From contig CM033114.1 in the NCBI GenBank assembly GCA_019321725.1, positions 19,200,278 to 19,264,277 on the forward strand: a stretch of 64,000 nt of DNA. Direction: 5' to 3'. The stretch comes from Paulownia fortunei (Eukaryota > Streptophyta > Magnoliopsida > Lamiales > Paulowniaceae). Within the stretch, counting starts at the first letter, position 1, and each line of letters begins with the position of its first letter. A model generated the notes under the pieces. It ran no database searches. It saw only the letters and a program-made list of their open reading frames with translations, and had not been told where the DNA came from. Shown piece by piece: positions 39,904-51,025 of the stretch. The position numbers were made by a program, and so were the translations under genes.

Positions 39904-41549
39904 AAAAAAGAAAGAAAAAAGATTCTGTTTTAATTATGGGTTTTTATTTTTATATATAAATATATATAGTTGGGCTTGAAAATTATCAGGCTTGCTATAT
40001 GTATAGAATTATGTATGTAGGTTTACACGTTTGTCACTTGTGAATTATTCATACCCTGAGAAATTTGATTTCAGATGAAATTCTGATCTGAAATATAGGA
40101 TTATTTTATATTAATTGAGATCATTTTTTTTTTAAATTTATTTATTCCTCATTTATCATATTCATTTATGCATTTCAATGAGTAATTAGAACAATTTCTA
40201 TTCATTTTTGTTCTTTTTTTTGTGTTAACATAGGAGAAGATTTTGCAGAAATATATCTATATATATATTGGTCAACATTATATGAAAGAAATAGATTAAT
40301 TACCAGTCTCCTTCGACTTTGAAAATTCAAGTCACAATATCAAAATTATCTCTTGTTTATTTAGAAAAAATATAGTTCGTAGAACTTTATATGAAGCAAT
40401 TCAACATAATTATGTTGAATTGATTAAATCAATAAATTAAATCGAATTACTTAAATCAATGAATGAGAAAGAATAGAGGATTATAACATTCCTTTTCATT
40501 TATTCTATTTGAATTATTTATTTTTGATGATGAGGGGAAGATAAATGAGTGCACGATTGGTGCCTTTTTGGTTTATGCAGAAATAAAACACCATATTATT
40601 AGAAGTCGGCCAACCATATGCTATTTTTCGCTAAATGCACAATACAATATATTGCCGCAATCACATCCAAAGGTACTTTATTGATGCACGATGAATAAAA
40701 AATAAAATTAATTTTTATTAATAATAAAAAATAAATTTCAATATAATATACAATATGCGAAACAAGGTAAAAGAAGTGAAGTGTTCATATAATAAATTAT
40801 AAAATGCTAAATAAAATTAAACATAAATAGAGAGAGAGGGTATTTAAAGGATAATAAAATATATACGACCTTCTAAATTAGACTTTAATTTATTATTGAG
40901 TCTATTAATTTTAAAAATTTATTATTAACGAGCTATAGCAATTGCACCGATTAAAGCAACTAAAAGAATTGTATATATATTGATATATGTTTGAAGAAGT
41001 TGTGAACTTTTGATGGGATCATCAATCAATCAGTTATTTATTATATATATATTTTTTTAAATAAGTTTGGTAAGATGGTTGATCTGTATAACGTTTGACA
41101 TTAATTTGTGTGATTGACACGGCTTTGGAATCCATAAACTTGATTTAATTTATTTATTTTAATATTCATTACACAAGAGAGAGAAAATATTTACACGATA
41201 AATTAATTTAGTGCATAAACAAAATCAGATAATGTTTACTATTATCATGCAATATATTATTCCTATTTAAAATATAATTTCAAACTAAGCTATGGTTGTG
41301 CTATTTTGGGAAAATTTTATTCAGATTGGATAAGTGATTTATATTTATTATACAATTACAATTATAATAATATTAATATTAATTGTACTTTCGATAAATG
41401 TCTACGTACTTACCAATGACTTGTATTATGTATCGTAATTAGATGTCTTTCCAAAATTTAATTTATTAGGATATTTAAATTTGAATAGATCAAGTTTGAG
41501 ACGAAAAAAATTCAAAATTTTGTATTTAAGTTTAAAAAAAAAAAGGGCA

Positions 41550-42620
41550 CGTTAGCCACATATTTCATCCACATGACGGTCTACATATGACTTTTTTTGT
41601 GCGCGTATTTGGTGGGGTGGAAGGGGAAATAGAATAAAATACTGAATTTCTTATATTTAAATAATATTATTTGGAAAATTATTTTCATCTCCTTAATTAT
41701 TATTGTATACGCAGGAGAAAAACATAAAGTCAAAAAATTTATTTTCAAATTTACTGGTAACTAAACTTTTATGTATTCGGATGGTGGGTTGTTTAAATCT
41801 GTTAATTAAAAATTACCGAGTTTGATAATATTTAAAACTTAGCTTATATATTTATAAAGAAAGAAAGAATATATATATATTGGCTCAAAAAGAAAATTAT
41901 ATATATATATATATATATTTATATTGGGCTACAAATTCTAAATTTATATTGGGCTACGCTTTATATACATCACATTGATTAGAAGACAAAATAAATGATG
42001 AAACAAGTATGAATTAAAATGATATCACAAAACACATTTAGCAAATAATATTCAACCTAAATTAGTACATTAACATGCTTTTAAATGAATCAAACTTTTT
42101 CCCAATGCAATGTTATTAGGCTCAAACCCGATTCATAAATTAATTAAATAACTCAAACTCGACCCTATATTAAAATTTTGGACTTGATCAACTCAATTGA
42201 CAGTATCTTTATATTCGATAATTGTTAATAAATATAATTATGAAAGATAATATAATGACATGGTGGATTGTAGTTGACACACGAAATAATTAATTGTTGG
42301 ATTTTTTTTTTTAAAGAAAAATTAATGGAATGGAGAATTATTGAAAATTTCATGCTACCCACTTGAATAATTTGTGAATTATTAAAATCAATTATAATAC
42401 CATCATAAATAAAATATTATTATTATTATTATTATTATTTATAATTCAATAATTTATATATACCAGCAAAATAGGTAGCATCTATCTTTGCAGAATAATC
42501 AATACATGATCGATCCCATCAAATTTATTACCTGGTCCATCTCTCATTAATTATATTTTCCCATGTGCCAATAATATATAGAAGATTAAATGACATCAAA
42601 CAAAAAGAATATTTCCTTGT
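41550..42620. repeat. Local segmental duplication, left copy
   Basis: Shares collinear blocks with 43850-44595: CTACATATGA, TTTTCATCTCCTTAATTA, GGTGGTTTAAATC-like, GAAAGATAA.ATAATGACATG, GTTGACA, GATCCCATCAAATT, TTCCCATGTxCCAATAATAT, ACATCAAACAAAAAGA. The left copy has about 300 extra bases around 41810-42200, including a repeated TTTATATTGGGCTAC. Confidence 0.75.
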
Positions 42621-43387
42621 AATTTAAGGAGGATATAGTGCTATAATTGATAATTCTTATATATGTGTATATTTTGTTTATTATGAGGAAAATACAAATG
42701 TGTGCTTAGCTCTTAACTCTTAACTACATTTAAAAATAATAATATAAAAATTTATAAAATTTTTAATTTTTTAATTCTTATTTAAAACTCCCATTATCCG
42801 ATTAAAATAGCCCCATAATTTTTGGACTGAGGGAGTATATTTCTAGACATTCAATTAAGCTAGTGTCATGCCTAATTAAATGGCAATTATTTCATAAGTC
42901 AGCTTATAGCTTCATTGTCAAGCGTCCCACAAATCTGATTAGTAGTAGCAAAAAGTAGATTACCTACCATTATACTAAGATTAGTCATAGAGGACCTAGG
43001 AATTATATATAAACATAAATATTATATATAAATTTGGCCCCTTTAAATTAACAAAATTACTCTTTACATAGCTAATTCCTTTTTTTTTTTTAGTTTATTG
43101 TCTTTAAAAAAAATTCAATCTCGCTTCTCAAAATAAAAAATGGCATGATGAACACATACTTCTGAAACTCGTTTTACAGACGATTATGTTTAATGTAAAC
43201 ATTTTTTAAGTATGAAATCGTGTTAATTTGTTCATACTTTCATAAACTCATCACTTTCTTAAATCAAGACAAAAATTTCGTGCTATTTAAGTTCACAGAA
43301 TGTATTTTTTTCTTTTAGAGTTTTTTTTCTTTCAGGAAATGTATTTTTTTTTTAATTTTTATGTACCCTAAGCATTGCAATCTAGAG

Positions 43388-43790
43388 TATTGTTTTGAAA
43401 ACTGGACCAAATCAGCCGTTTAATTGGGAATCGGAGTTCGGTCGGGTCCGATTAAGGGTATAAAATTAGAAATTTGGGTTTGATTGGTCAAAATCGATCA
43501 AATTAAGTTTAATCGGTCTTATTTTTCTTAGTTTTAAAAAAATTTAAGGTTAAATTTAATATGTTATTATATTTATGTGCTTATTTGAATTTTATGTTTT
43601 GTTAGATTTTTTTAAATAGTTATTTTTTTTATATTTAAAATGTGTTACATAATAATTAATTTATTTTATTATAATTTTATATAATACAATAAAAAAATAT
43701 AATTAATTTTTATTAAATTGATTCGATTGAACCACTAATTATTAATAAAATTAATTTAATTATCAATTCAATTATAAAAATAACAATATA
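43388..43790. repeat. 410-bp dispersed repeat, copy B (MITE-like)
   Basis: Same order of blocks and orientation as 20256-20666, more diverged at the head (GGACCAAATCAGCCG, GTCGGGTCCGATTAAG). The ends TATTGTTTTGAAAACT and AATTATAAAAATAACAATA are roughly inverted. It lies just left of the right copy of the local duplication. Confidence 0.65.
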
Positions 43791-43849
43791 TTTAAAGATG
43801 TGGTGATGTAGTTCTTAATAAAAAATATTGACATGTCACGCATGTGGGT

Positions 43850-44595
43850 TATTCACATGGCACTCTACATATGATTCCACATTTGTGTGCTTATTTTGGC
43901 AGGGTCTAAGGGAAATTCAATTAATTATTGAGATTTATATACTCAATTATTTATGGGTGGAAAATTATTTTTCATCTCCTTAATTAATGCAAAATAAAAA
44001 AATAAAAAAATCAAATTGGCAGTAGGCAAATTTTTTATGTTCTTTTAAGCTAATAGTGATTATTTCGTTTAGGGTGGTGGGTGGTTTAAATCACAATGGA
44101 TTCATAATTGTTTGAGCAAAACAAATATGGACTATCAATATCAAAATATAAATAAATTTAAAAAAGGCAAAAAATTGTATCTCCCTTTTTCTTTCCAATA
44201 TAAAATCAAGATTAACATTTACTATCATAATTATCATATGCCTTAATGGGAGAGATTCGAACAAATTTAATCTAACATGAGTTTTTTTTTTTTTTTAAAT
44301 AAATATGATAAGAAAAACTGCACGTCTAAACTACATTGATCGTCCCTCTCTTACCTTATTAGATCATATATATAAAAAATAAATTAATAATTTAATAAAA
44401 TACTCCTATTTTGAAAGATAAGATAATGACATGGGTGGATTATAGTTGACAGCCGAATTCAGCTGATGGTATGATCAATATTTGATCCCATCAAATTCAT
44501 TAATATGGCCCATAACTCTTTAATTGTGTTTTCCCATGTACCAATAATATCTTGAGAATTAAATAACATCAAACAAAAAGAGTTTTTCCTCTTCT
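43850..44595. repeat. Local segmental duplication, right copy
   Basis: Partner of 41550-42620 in the same orientation, offset about 2.1-2.3 kb, shorter by roughly 300 bases. Non-coding in both copies. Ends just before the 44627 inverted-repeat element. Confidence 0.75.
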
Positions 44596-44626
44596 AGGGA
44601 GAGTTGGACATCCTAATGCATGAGAA

Positions 44627-45804
44627 TAGGCCTGTCAATGGGTAGGGTAGGGTAAACCCTACCCCAGCCCAGAAAACTCTCTCAATACCCCTACCCGGGT
44701 CCAATAGTTTCAGACCCTACTACCTCAAATAGTATGGGTGTTGGGTAGGGTCTTCACCCATTTATACCCATATACCCGAAATATTGAGACCGTTGGATCT
44801 TATTAGATCTTAGATCCAACGGTCTCAATATATTTCTGCCTAAGACAACATCTCTCCCGTCCAAACCCTATTTTAGTACATATAATTTTGTGTTGTATTT
44901 TGTATTTATAATATACGTCATGTATATATGATTAATTTCAAATATATATTTAAAAAATATTTTATATAGATAGTTTGCATGTATAATATGCAATATAAAA
45001 TACAACATAAAATTAAAATAGAAGATCTAAAATGCATTTCAGCTCCCTCTCTCTAATCAAATGCAGATAATAATGCTGAATTAATTCAGTAGCCACTGAA
45101 TAATCCATTTCTTCTCAATATAAACATAAAATGGGGATTGATTAACCTTGATATTTGGTGATTTTTACTACTTTTTGAGCCTTTTCTGGATGTAATTTTG
45201 TTATTTTCATTAGTCTGTTCTTTATTTTAGTATTTTTACCAAGATGTGTTTTGTTTTGTCTTCAAGAGGCAAGCGGGATGGATTCTTATAATTACTCCAT
45301 TTGCAAATTTTAATTTGATTGTGGGATGGCTTGAATTATGTATAATTTTACAATTATTTTCTTCCACCCTAAAAAATGACACTTTTGACTTCACGAAAAA
45401 ACAAAAAAAATTAAAAAAAAATGCCGAATGGTTGTTTCTGGTTTTCCATTATTTGCTAATATGTTGAATTATATTGAATTGCAATTTTAGTTGTATCTTT
45501 GTGTCATTCTTGGATTATTTGTATATGGGAATATCTACATTAGCTTTGCCATATCATAAGTGAATTTGATTTTGAATTTTAGTAAAGCTCTGCAAATCAG
45601 GCATGCACACACACTTGAGATTTTATTCTTTTTTTGGTAGGGAGTAATGGGTCGGGTCGAGTTGGGTTAATGGTTGTTTGCGTACAAATCCATCAGGTTT
45701 GGTATCTAATTGAGTCGGTTGCTGCTCGGAGGAGACCTTAAGTTTATGGGTATTTATGGATATGGGCTTTTGGTAGGGTAACATCTTACCCATTGACAGG
45801 TTTA
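44627..45804. mobile_element. 1.18-kb non-autonomous element with terminal inverted repeats (hAT-like)
   Basis: Left end TAGGCCTGTCAATGGGTAGG, right end read on minus TAAACCTGTCAATGGGTAAG: about 16 of the first 19 bases agree. The flanking octamers CATGAGAA (44619-44626) and TATCAGAA (45805-45812) match at six of eight positions, consistent with an old hAT target duplication. Inside are further direct and inverted GGGTA-type words and a perfect hairpin, but no transposase frame. Confidence 0.6.
44781..44831. repeat. Perfect 20-bp inverted repeat with 11-base loop
   Basis: 44781-44800 (ATATTGAGACCGTTGGATCT) is exactly reverse-complementary to 44812-44831. Fully matched stem inside the 1.18-kb element. 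It could fold in RNA or DNA; no promoter around it was recognised. Confidence 0.93.
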
Positions 45805-46258
45805 TATCAGAAATTAGTGATTACAATGGTGTAGGTTCAAATTTGGATTCATAATAAATTCATTTCGTTTGAGCTGGGTCTAAATTTGGGTAAATAAGTC
45901 TTGGAGCGAATAACAGATTTGATTTTCTATATCCGAGCGGGTTTGGAGTGGGTAAAAGATTTTATTGAACCCGTCCTGACCTGCTCCGTTATATATAATT
46001 TTTTTTAATATAACTACTTATATTTTTTACTTTGGCCCATTAAGTCATTTTGTCCCAATTTGCTCATTTTCTAGGGTTTTTATTTCCTATGCCTATGTCC
46101 GTCGTCTGCCTGATAGTGCTCCACTCGTGCCCTCCAGCGGTGAGGCCGGCCGACTCAAGGTACCACTCCAGTAAACACCGCATCGAGCCACTTCCTCGTC
46201 GGTGAGATTAATTCATGTTGTAGATTTTAAAATTTTTTGATTGTTGGGATGTGATTCA

Positions 46259-46896
46259 TGTTTGAGTTTCACCACAAATAGGTGGACCCTACAAAGAAAA
46301 AAAATATAAAAGTCAAAATGTGGGGGCAGTGAAATGACAACCCCTTCCCACAAATCTTAGGACTTTTCGATGCCCAAAAGGTAAAGCATCTTTTGGTGCT
46401 TGATTTGTTGCTTCCCTCTCTTGCCTATAAAAAGGGCTTGAGGGAGAGTTGGAAATACACACCACAGGAGTGTGTAAAACAACCCAAGATAGAGAGAAAA
46501 ATAGCGAGCAAGTGTAAGCACCTAGGGAGAACAATTTATGATAGTCAAATTATGCTAAGTGTGGAAAAATAGTTGGGGTTTTTTCTATTGGGGTAATACA
46601 AAGGAGCTGAGAGAGTGTTCTTTAATAACTATTAAACTGGTTATGCAAGGATTTTTTTTCTTGAGTTTATGCATAAAATTCAAAGTTGTATTTTTCTTAT
46701 ATCAGTAAATTTTCTATTAATGGAAGAACGAAAACTCTCATGGATGTAGACAAATTTACCGAACCACCTAAAAATCTTTGTGCAATTTTATATTTTTTCG
46801 GCATCATTTATTTTTTGTTATCATCTTGTTGGTGTGATTTGTCGGATATTCCTAATAAATTAAATCTTAAATTTCCAATTGCTTCTACTATATCTA
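46259..46896 (+). repeat. 5' LTR of copia element 1
   Basis: Starts TGTTTGAGTTTCACCAC and ends near TATATCTA, where the other copies end in TGTACCA. A TATA box (TATAAAAA, 46426-46433) marks the likely U3/R border. Aligns throughout with the two parts of the 3' LTR and with both LTRs of the minus-strand copy. Confidence 0.8.
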
Positions 46897-46953
46897 ATAA
46901 ATAATATCAGAGCCATTTGATTGAAACTAAATATAGAGATTTGATTTATTAGG

Positions 46954-48260
46954 ATGGATGACATGTCAATGGCAAACCCATTCAAGGTGGAACAATTTAA
47001 CGACAAATTTTTTTTATGTTTTGGCAAATAAAGGTGAAGGATCTCCTAATTCAATATGGCCCAACAGTGGCGTTGAAAAGAAATGAGGAAAAATCAGAAA
47101 GTATGAAAGATGCGCAGTAAGAAGATTTGGAATCGCGTTGTGTCAACACGATTCAGCTTTGTATTGCAGACAACATTATCAATAATGTTGTGGATGATGA
47201 TTCTAAAGATTCGACACTAAAGTTGTGGGCAAAATTAGAGAACTTGTATCTCAAAAAAAAAATTATCCACAAAGTTGATTTTAAAGCGATATTCTACAAG
47301 CTGAAGATGCAGCATGGTGAGGTCTTATGGATCACATGAACCAGTTTAATAGATAGGTGAATCAACTACAAAAAGTTGATGTGAAAATTGAGGATGAAGA
47401 TAAAGCTCTTTTACTTCTTACCTCACTCTCGGATTTATATGATGGTCTAGTGACGACGTTGTTATACGAAAAAGATATAATGGACTTGGAGTATGTAAAA
47501 GCATCATTGTTGTCCCATAAAAAATAAAAGAAGGCAAATCAGGAGATGCGACAAGAATCTATTTTGGTTGCTCAGGGTATAAACCGGAATGAGATAAATT
47601 TTGTGGTGAATCTGTGAATAGCAGGCTAGGTCCAAAGGCTAGGAGAAAAGGCAAGGTTTACTTCGAATGTCAAGAGGAGAGCCACTTCAAGAGATTATCC
47701 TTACAAAATGAAAGACTGAGATGGTGAAAGTGACAACAGTAATGTGCCAATAGCAGAAATATACGATAAAGATATTCTCACAATCTCCATACGCATGGAT
47801 GTTTCTTCTCGAGATGAATGGATTTTAGATTCGGGATGTGCATGTGTACTCCATAAAATGATTATTTTGATTCACTTCAATTGAAAAGGGCATGTACTTT
47901 GTCCTTGGGTGATAGTTCTACTTGTTAAATTATGAAATTTAGATTAGTAAAAATCAAGATCGTTGATCAAGTGAATCGTACTTTGGGTGGTGTGGCCTAT
48001 GTCCTAAAGATGCAAAGAAATCTAATTTTCTTGAGTTAGTTGGATTCCAGTGACTGTGAGTATTTAACTGGATGTGGTGTCTTGAAAGCCATAAGTGGTG
48101 GAAGGGTCCCAATAATATGAGAGAAGTATGCAAATTTGTATCGTCTGGTGACCTCAAATGATGATTGGAAATGGAGCGCACCAGAAGGCTTCTAGGGAGC
48201 AGACGGATGACAGTGAAATCCTGCTGGGCGAGATAATGGATTGAGGTCGTCCCTCTCGAC
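46954..48260 (+). pseudogene. Copia gag and protease fragment, element 1
   Basis: Gag begins at ATG 46954 (MDDMSMANPFKVEQFNDK), frameshifts within 20 codons, continues with the copia gag text IQLCIADNIINNVVDDDS and TLKLWAKLENLYLKKK, and reaches a damaged zinc knuckle near 47650 (FECQEESHFKR). The protease start DEWILDSGC, with the catalytic Asp-Ser-Gly, is at 47812-47840. Stops and shifts follow, and the sequence ends in the middle of the protease-integrase linker. Not translatable as a whole. Confidence 0.82.
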
Positions 48261-48426
48261 AATTAACTAGCAGTGTTGACTATGCTGCACGAGTGCATTG
48301 GCCGACTTAAATTAGGTGGAGTTAGGACCTTTCTGATTTAACATGTGCAGTGGGTTGATTGAAGGCCAATGGTATTTGGATGTTTTGTTTTGCAGAGAAA
48401 GTTGTGTTTGTGGAGGAAGTGAAGGT

Positions 48427-48599
48427 TGTTGCGATTCCACCATAAGTAGGTGGACCTCACAAAAAAAAAAGTTAAAAGAGGGAGGGGGGATGTACATTGA
48501 CAACCCCATCCCAACAAATCTTGGGACTTTTCGGCGCTGAAATGTAAGACATCTTTCGGTGCCTGATTTATTGCTCCCTCATCTTGCCTATAAAAAGAG
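48427..48599 (+). repeat. 3' LTR of copia element 1, first part
   Basis: Begins TGTTGCGATTCCACCA right after the purine tract and runs to the TATA box, where the solo LTR is inserted. Same alignment to the 5' LTR over its whole length. Confidence 0.8.
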
Positions 48600-50566
48600 T
48601 GATAAGTGCATATTTTTACATATTTTGTATCAATCCCTCTATATCTTTCTTGCTTTGTTTTTGATAATAATAGGTTTTTGTTAATGTTTTGTACGTGATA
48701 GGAGTTTGAGAATCAAAAGATCGAAAATGAGCCAAAACGAAGTTAAAACAAGCATTATTGGGCCAAATTAACAAGATTCCATTGCAGCAGTTTTTGATTT
48801 TTTGGGCATAAATTTATGATCCAAAGCCCTATGGACTTGATTCTTGGCTTATTGGAAAGATGAGAGATATTTCAAGTTGGAATTTTTTCCCAATTCAATT
48901 GATTTCAAAGAGAAAAATTCGGTTAAAGAGTCAAACTTGCACTTAAACTTCCATATATGTCAATCTTTGTATTTTTGGCATAACTCTCTTCACAAATTTG
49001 ATATTAATATGATTAAAGTGGTTATAGAAAGGTAACAGATAGAATACAATTGTTATGAAAACACCAAAATCCAATTCATCCTAAAAGAGGTCAAAAATCA
49101 GTCAAAATGGGATGAATAGTGTCAAAATACCGTTCTGGAGAAAAAGAAAATAATAGCAACAGCGCTTAGGCGCCCTATTACAGTGCTTACTGTCCTCTTT
49201 GGCACCTAGGCACCATATGCCTAGGCACTCTCCATATAGGAAAATTGATTACTTTGCTTGAAGTGATGACATTTTACACTTTTTGACACTTATTTGTGAT
49301 ATGTATACATTAGATACATATATCAAACCACACACATTACATACTTTAAAACACATATTACTCATTTTACACAAAATATACCACACACCTTATACAATTT
49401 ACACCAAATGCACAACACACTTTACACACTTTACACTAAATTACATCACCATCTCACACTTTATAAAAATACATTATCATCTCAAGATTCACTTACTCTC
49501 CTAAAAATCACATACATCTTTTGAAACCACCTTTAGGGTTTTAAAGTTTCAAGGAAGACAAAATGGAAGAAGCTTGGAGGAGGAGACGTCCATAATCTAC
49601 CATCAACCTCAACTATTTTGTTCAATCAATAAGTTTATTTGATTCTCAATGTTGTTAATTTTAATTTTCTTGTTAATTTTTATCATGTTAGGCTAAACTT
49701 CCTTATTGGTTGAGGTTGATTTTAAAACCCTAGATATGAGTTTTTATAATTAAGTGTTTAATATTATTGACCAACTTTTCAATTGAAGTTATTTATGTTT
49801 ATCTATGTTTAATTTCTTATGGGTATTTTCTTGCTTTGATTGGGTGCGCAACCAAATTGGGTTTGAAAACTCCTTACAAATAGATTAGAGATTTTAGATC
49901 CGTAATTGTCTTGAATTTCTAATCATATGTAGTAAACTGTGATTAATGATTATGGGATATTTTTGCTAATTACAATGAAAAACATAACCTAAATTAAATA
50001 ACCTGAATTTGTGTGGTTGTTGTTTAGATCAATCTATATTTTTTGTTTTGATGCATCCATTTGATTAAATATAGAGAGCTTGTTCTAGGTCGTTTGGTGG
50101 GTAGAGAATTAGATAGAGAACTTGTTCTATTTAACGAGCAACTAAGAAAAGATTAGATAGTAGAGCTTGTTATTACATACAGTTGATAATTTCATTAGTT
50201 AGTTGTTAATAATATTGATATGAAATTACGTTTCATTATTTAGTGGTAGCGAATAAAACCTCAACCTACTTTAATCGATTATTGATTGTTGTTTGATTTT
50301 GGTTGCTTTATATTTTAATTAGTTTTAATTTATGTGACTTAGTTACTCAAATCAATCCCCCCAAACCGTTTGTTGTTTTTTTTAGAGTTTATTTGTTGAC
50401 TCTTAACTTTAGGTTAATAATTTTAAAGTTAAATTTCTTAGTTAGTGAGTCAATAGTAAATTAGTTAGGTTTGATTCTCGTGGAATCGACTCTTACTTGC
50501 TCTATACTCATTAAAAATTTATTGAAAAGTAAGGTTTAAATTTGATAGTTTTACGACAACCAACCA
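48600..50566 (+). mobile_element. Solo LTR, probably Ty3/gypsy, nested in the copia LTR
   Basis: Starts TGATAAGTGCATATTTTTAC and ends ACAACCAACCA, with the canonical TG...CA ends. Flanked by perfect 5-bp duplications AAGAG (48595-48599 and 50567-50571). No PBS, coding domain or second LTR inside, so I read it as a 1967-bp solo LTR. A GCGCTTAGGCGCC palindrome-like word, a repeated CACTTTACACT region (49270-49480) and a final ATTCTCGTGGAATCGACTC block lie within. Gypsy is a guess from the long LTR and that end block. Confidence 0.82.
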
Positions 50567-50571
50567 AAGAG

Positions 50572-51025
50572 TTTGAGGGAGAGCTACAAATACATACCAA
50601 GGAAGTGTGTGAAACAACCCAAGATAGAGAGAAAAATAAAGAGTAAGTATAGGCACCTAGGGAAGCAATTTGTGAGAATCAAATTATGATAGGTATGAGA
50701 AAATACTTGGGGGCTTTCTCTTGGGGCAAATACAAAAGGGTTGAGAGAGTGTTTTTTGGTAACTATTAGAGTGGTTGTACAAGAATTTTATTTTCTTGAA
50801 TTTGGGCATAAAACCCAAGTTTGTATTTTTCTTGTATCGATAAATTCTCCATTAGTGGAATAATGAGAGCTCTCATGGATGTAGGCGGATTTACCAAACT
50901 ACGTACAAATCTTTGTGTAATTTTATATTCTGTCGACGTTATTTATTTTTTATCGTCATCCTATGATTTGCCTAATATTTTCTACTAAATAAAATCTTAA
51001 ATTTTCAATTATTTCCATTGTACCA
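50572..51025 (+). repeat. 3' LTR of copia element 1, second part
   Basis: Picks up where 48599 stops (TTTGAGGGAGAGC against CTTGAGGGAGAGT in the 5' LTR) and continues to TTGTACCA. The join defines the insertion exactly. Confidence 0.82.

Larger units (their letters stand above)
39904..46258. other. AT-rich spacer with duplication and DNA-transposon remnants
   Basis: No gene. Contains a diverged local duplication (41550-42620 and 43850-44595), TA and TTA microsatellites (41871-41918, 42418-42440), copy B of the 410-bp repeat, a 1.18-kb inverted-repeat element and, at about 46060-46210, a short GC-rich patch that begins with CTAGGGTTT. Confidence 0.55.
46259..51025 (+). mobile_element. Non-autonomous Ty1/copia element 1, with nested solo LTR
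   Basis: 5' LTR 46259-46896, PBS-like TAATATCAGAGCC at 46902-46914 (complement of initiator Met tRNA, usually TGGTATCAGAGCC), 1.5-kb internal region with only gag and the start of protease, a purine tract (GTGGAGGAAGTGAAGG) and a 3' LTR beginning at 48427. The 3' LTR is cut at 48599 by a 1967-bp solo LTR and resumes at 50572, ending about 51025. Without the insert the LTRs are about 638 and 627 bp, the same length. Integrase, reverse transcriptase and RNase H are absent. No clear target duplication was found. Confidence 0.85.

Noticed and set aside
47954..48262. 102-codon minus-strand frame opposite copia element 1
   Set aside because: Antisense shadow of the protease-linker segment.
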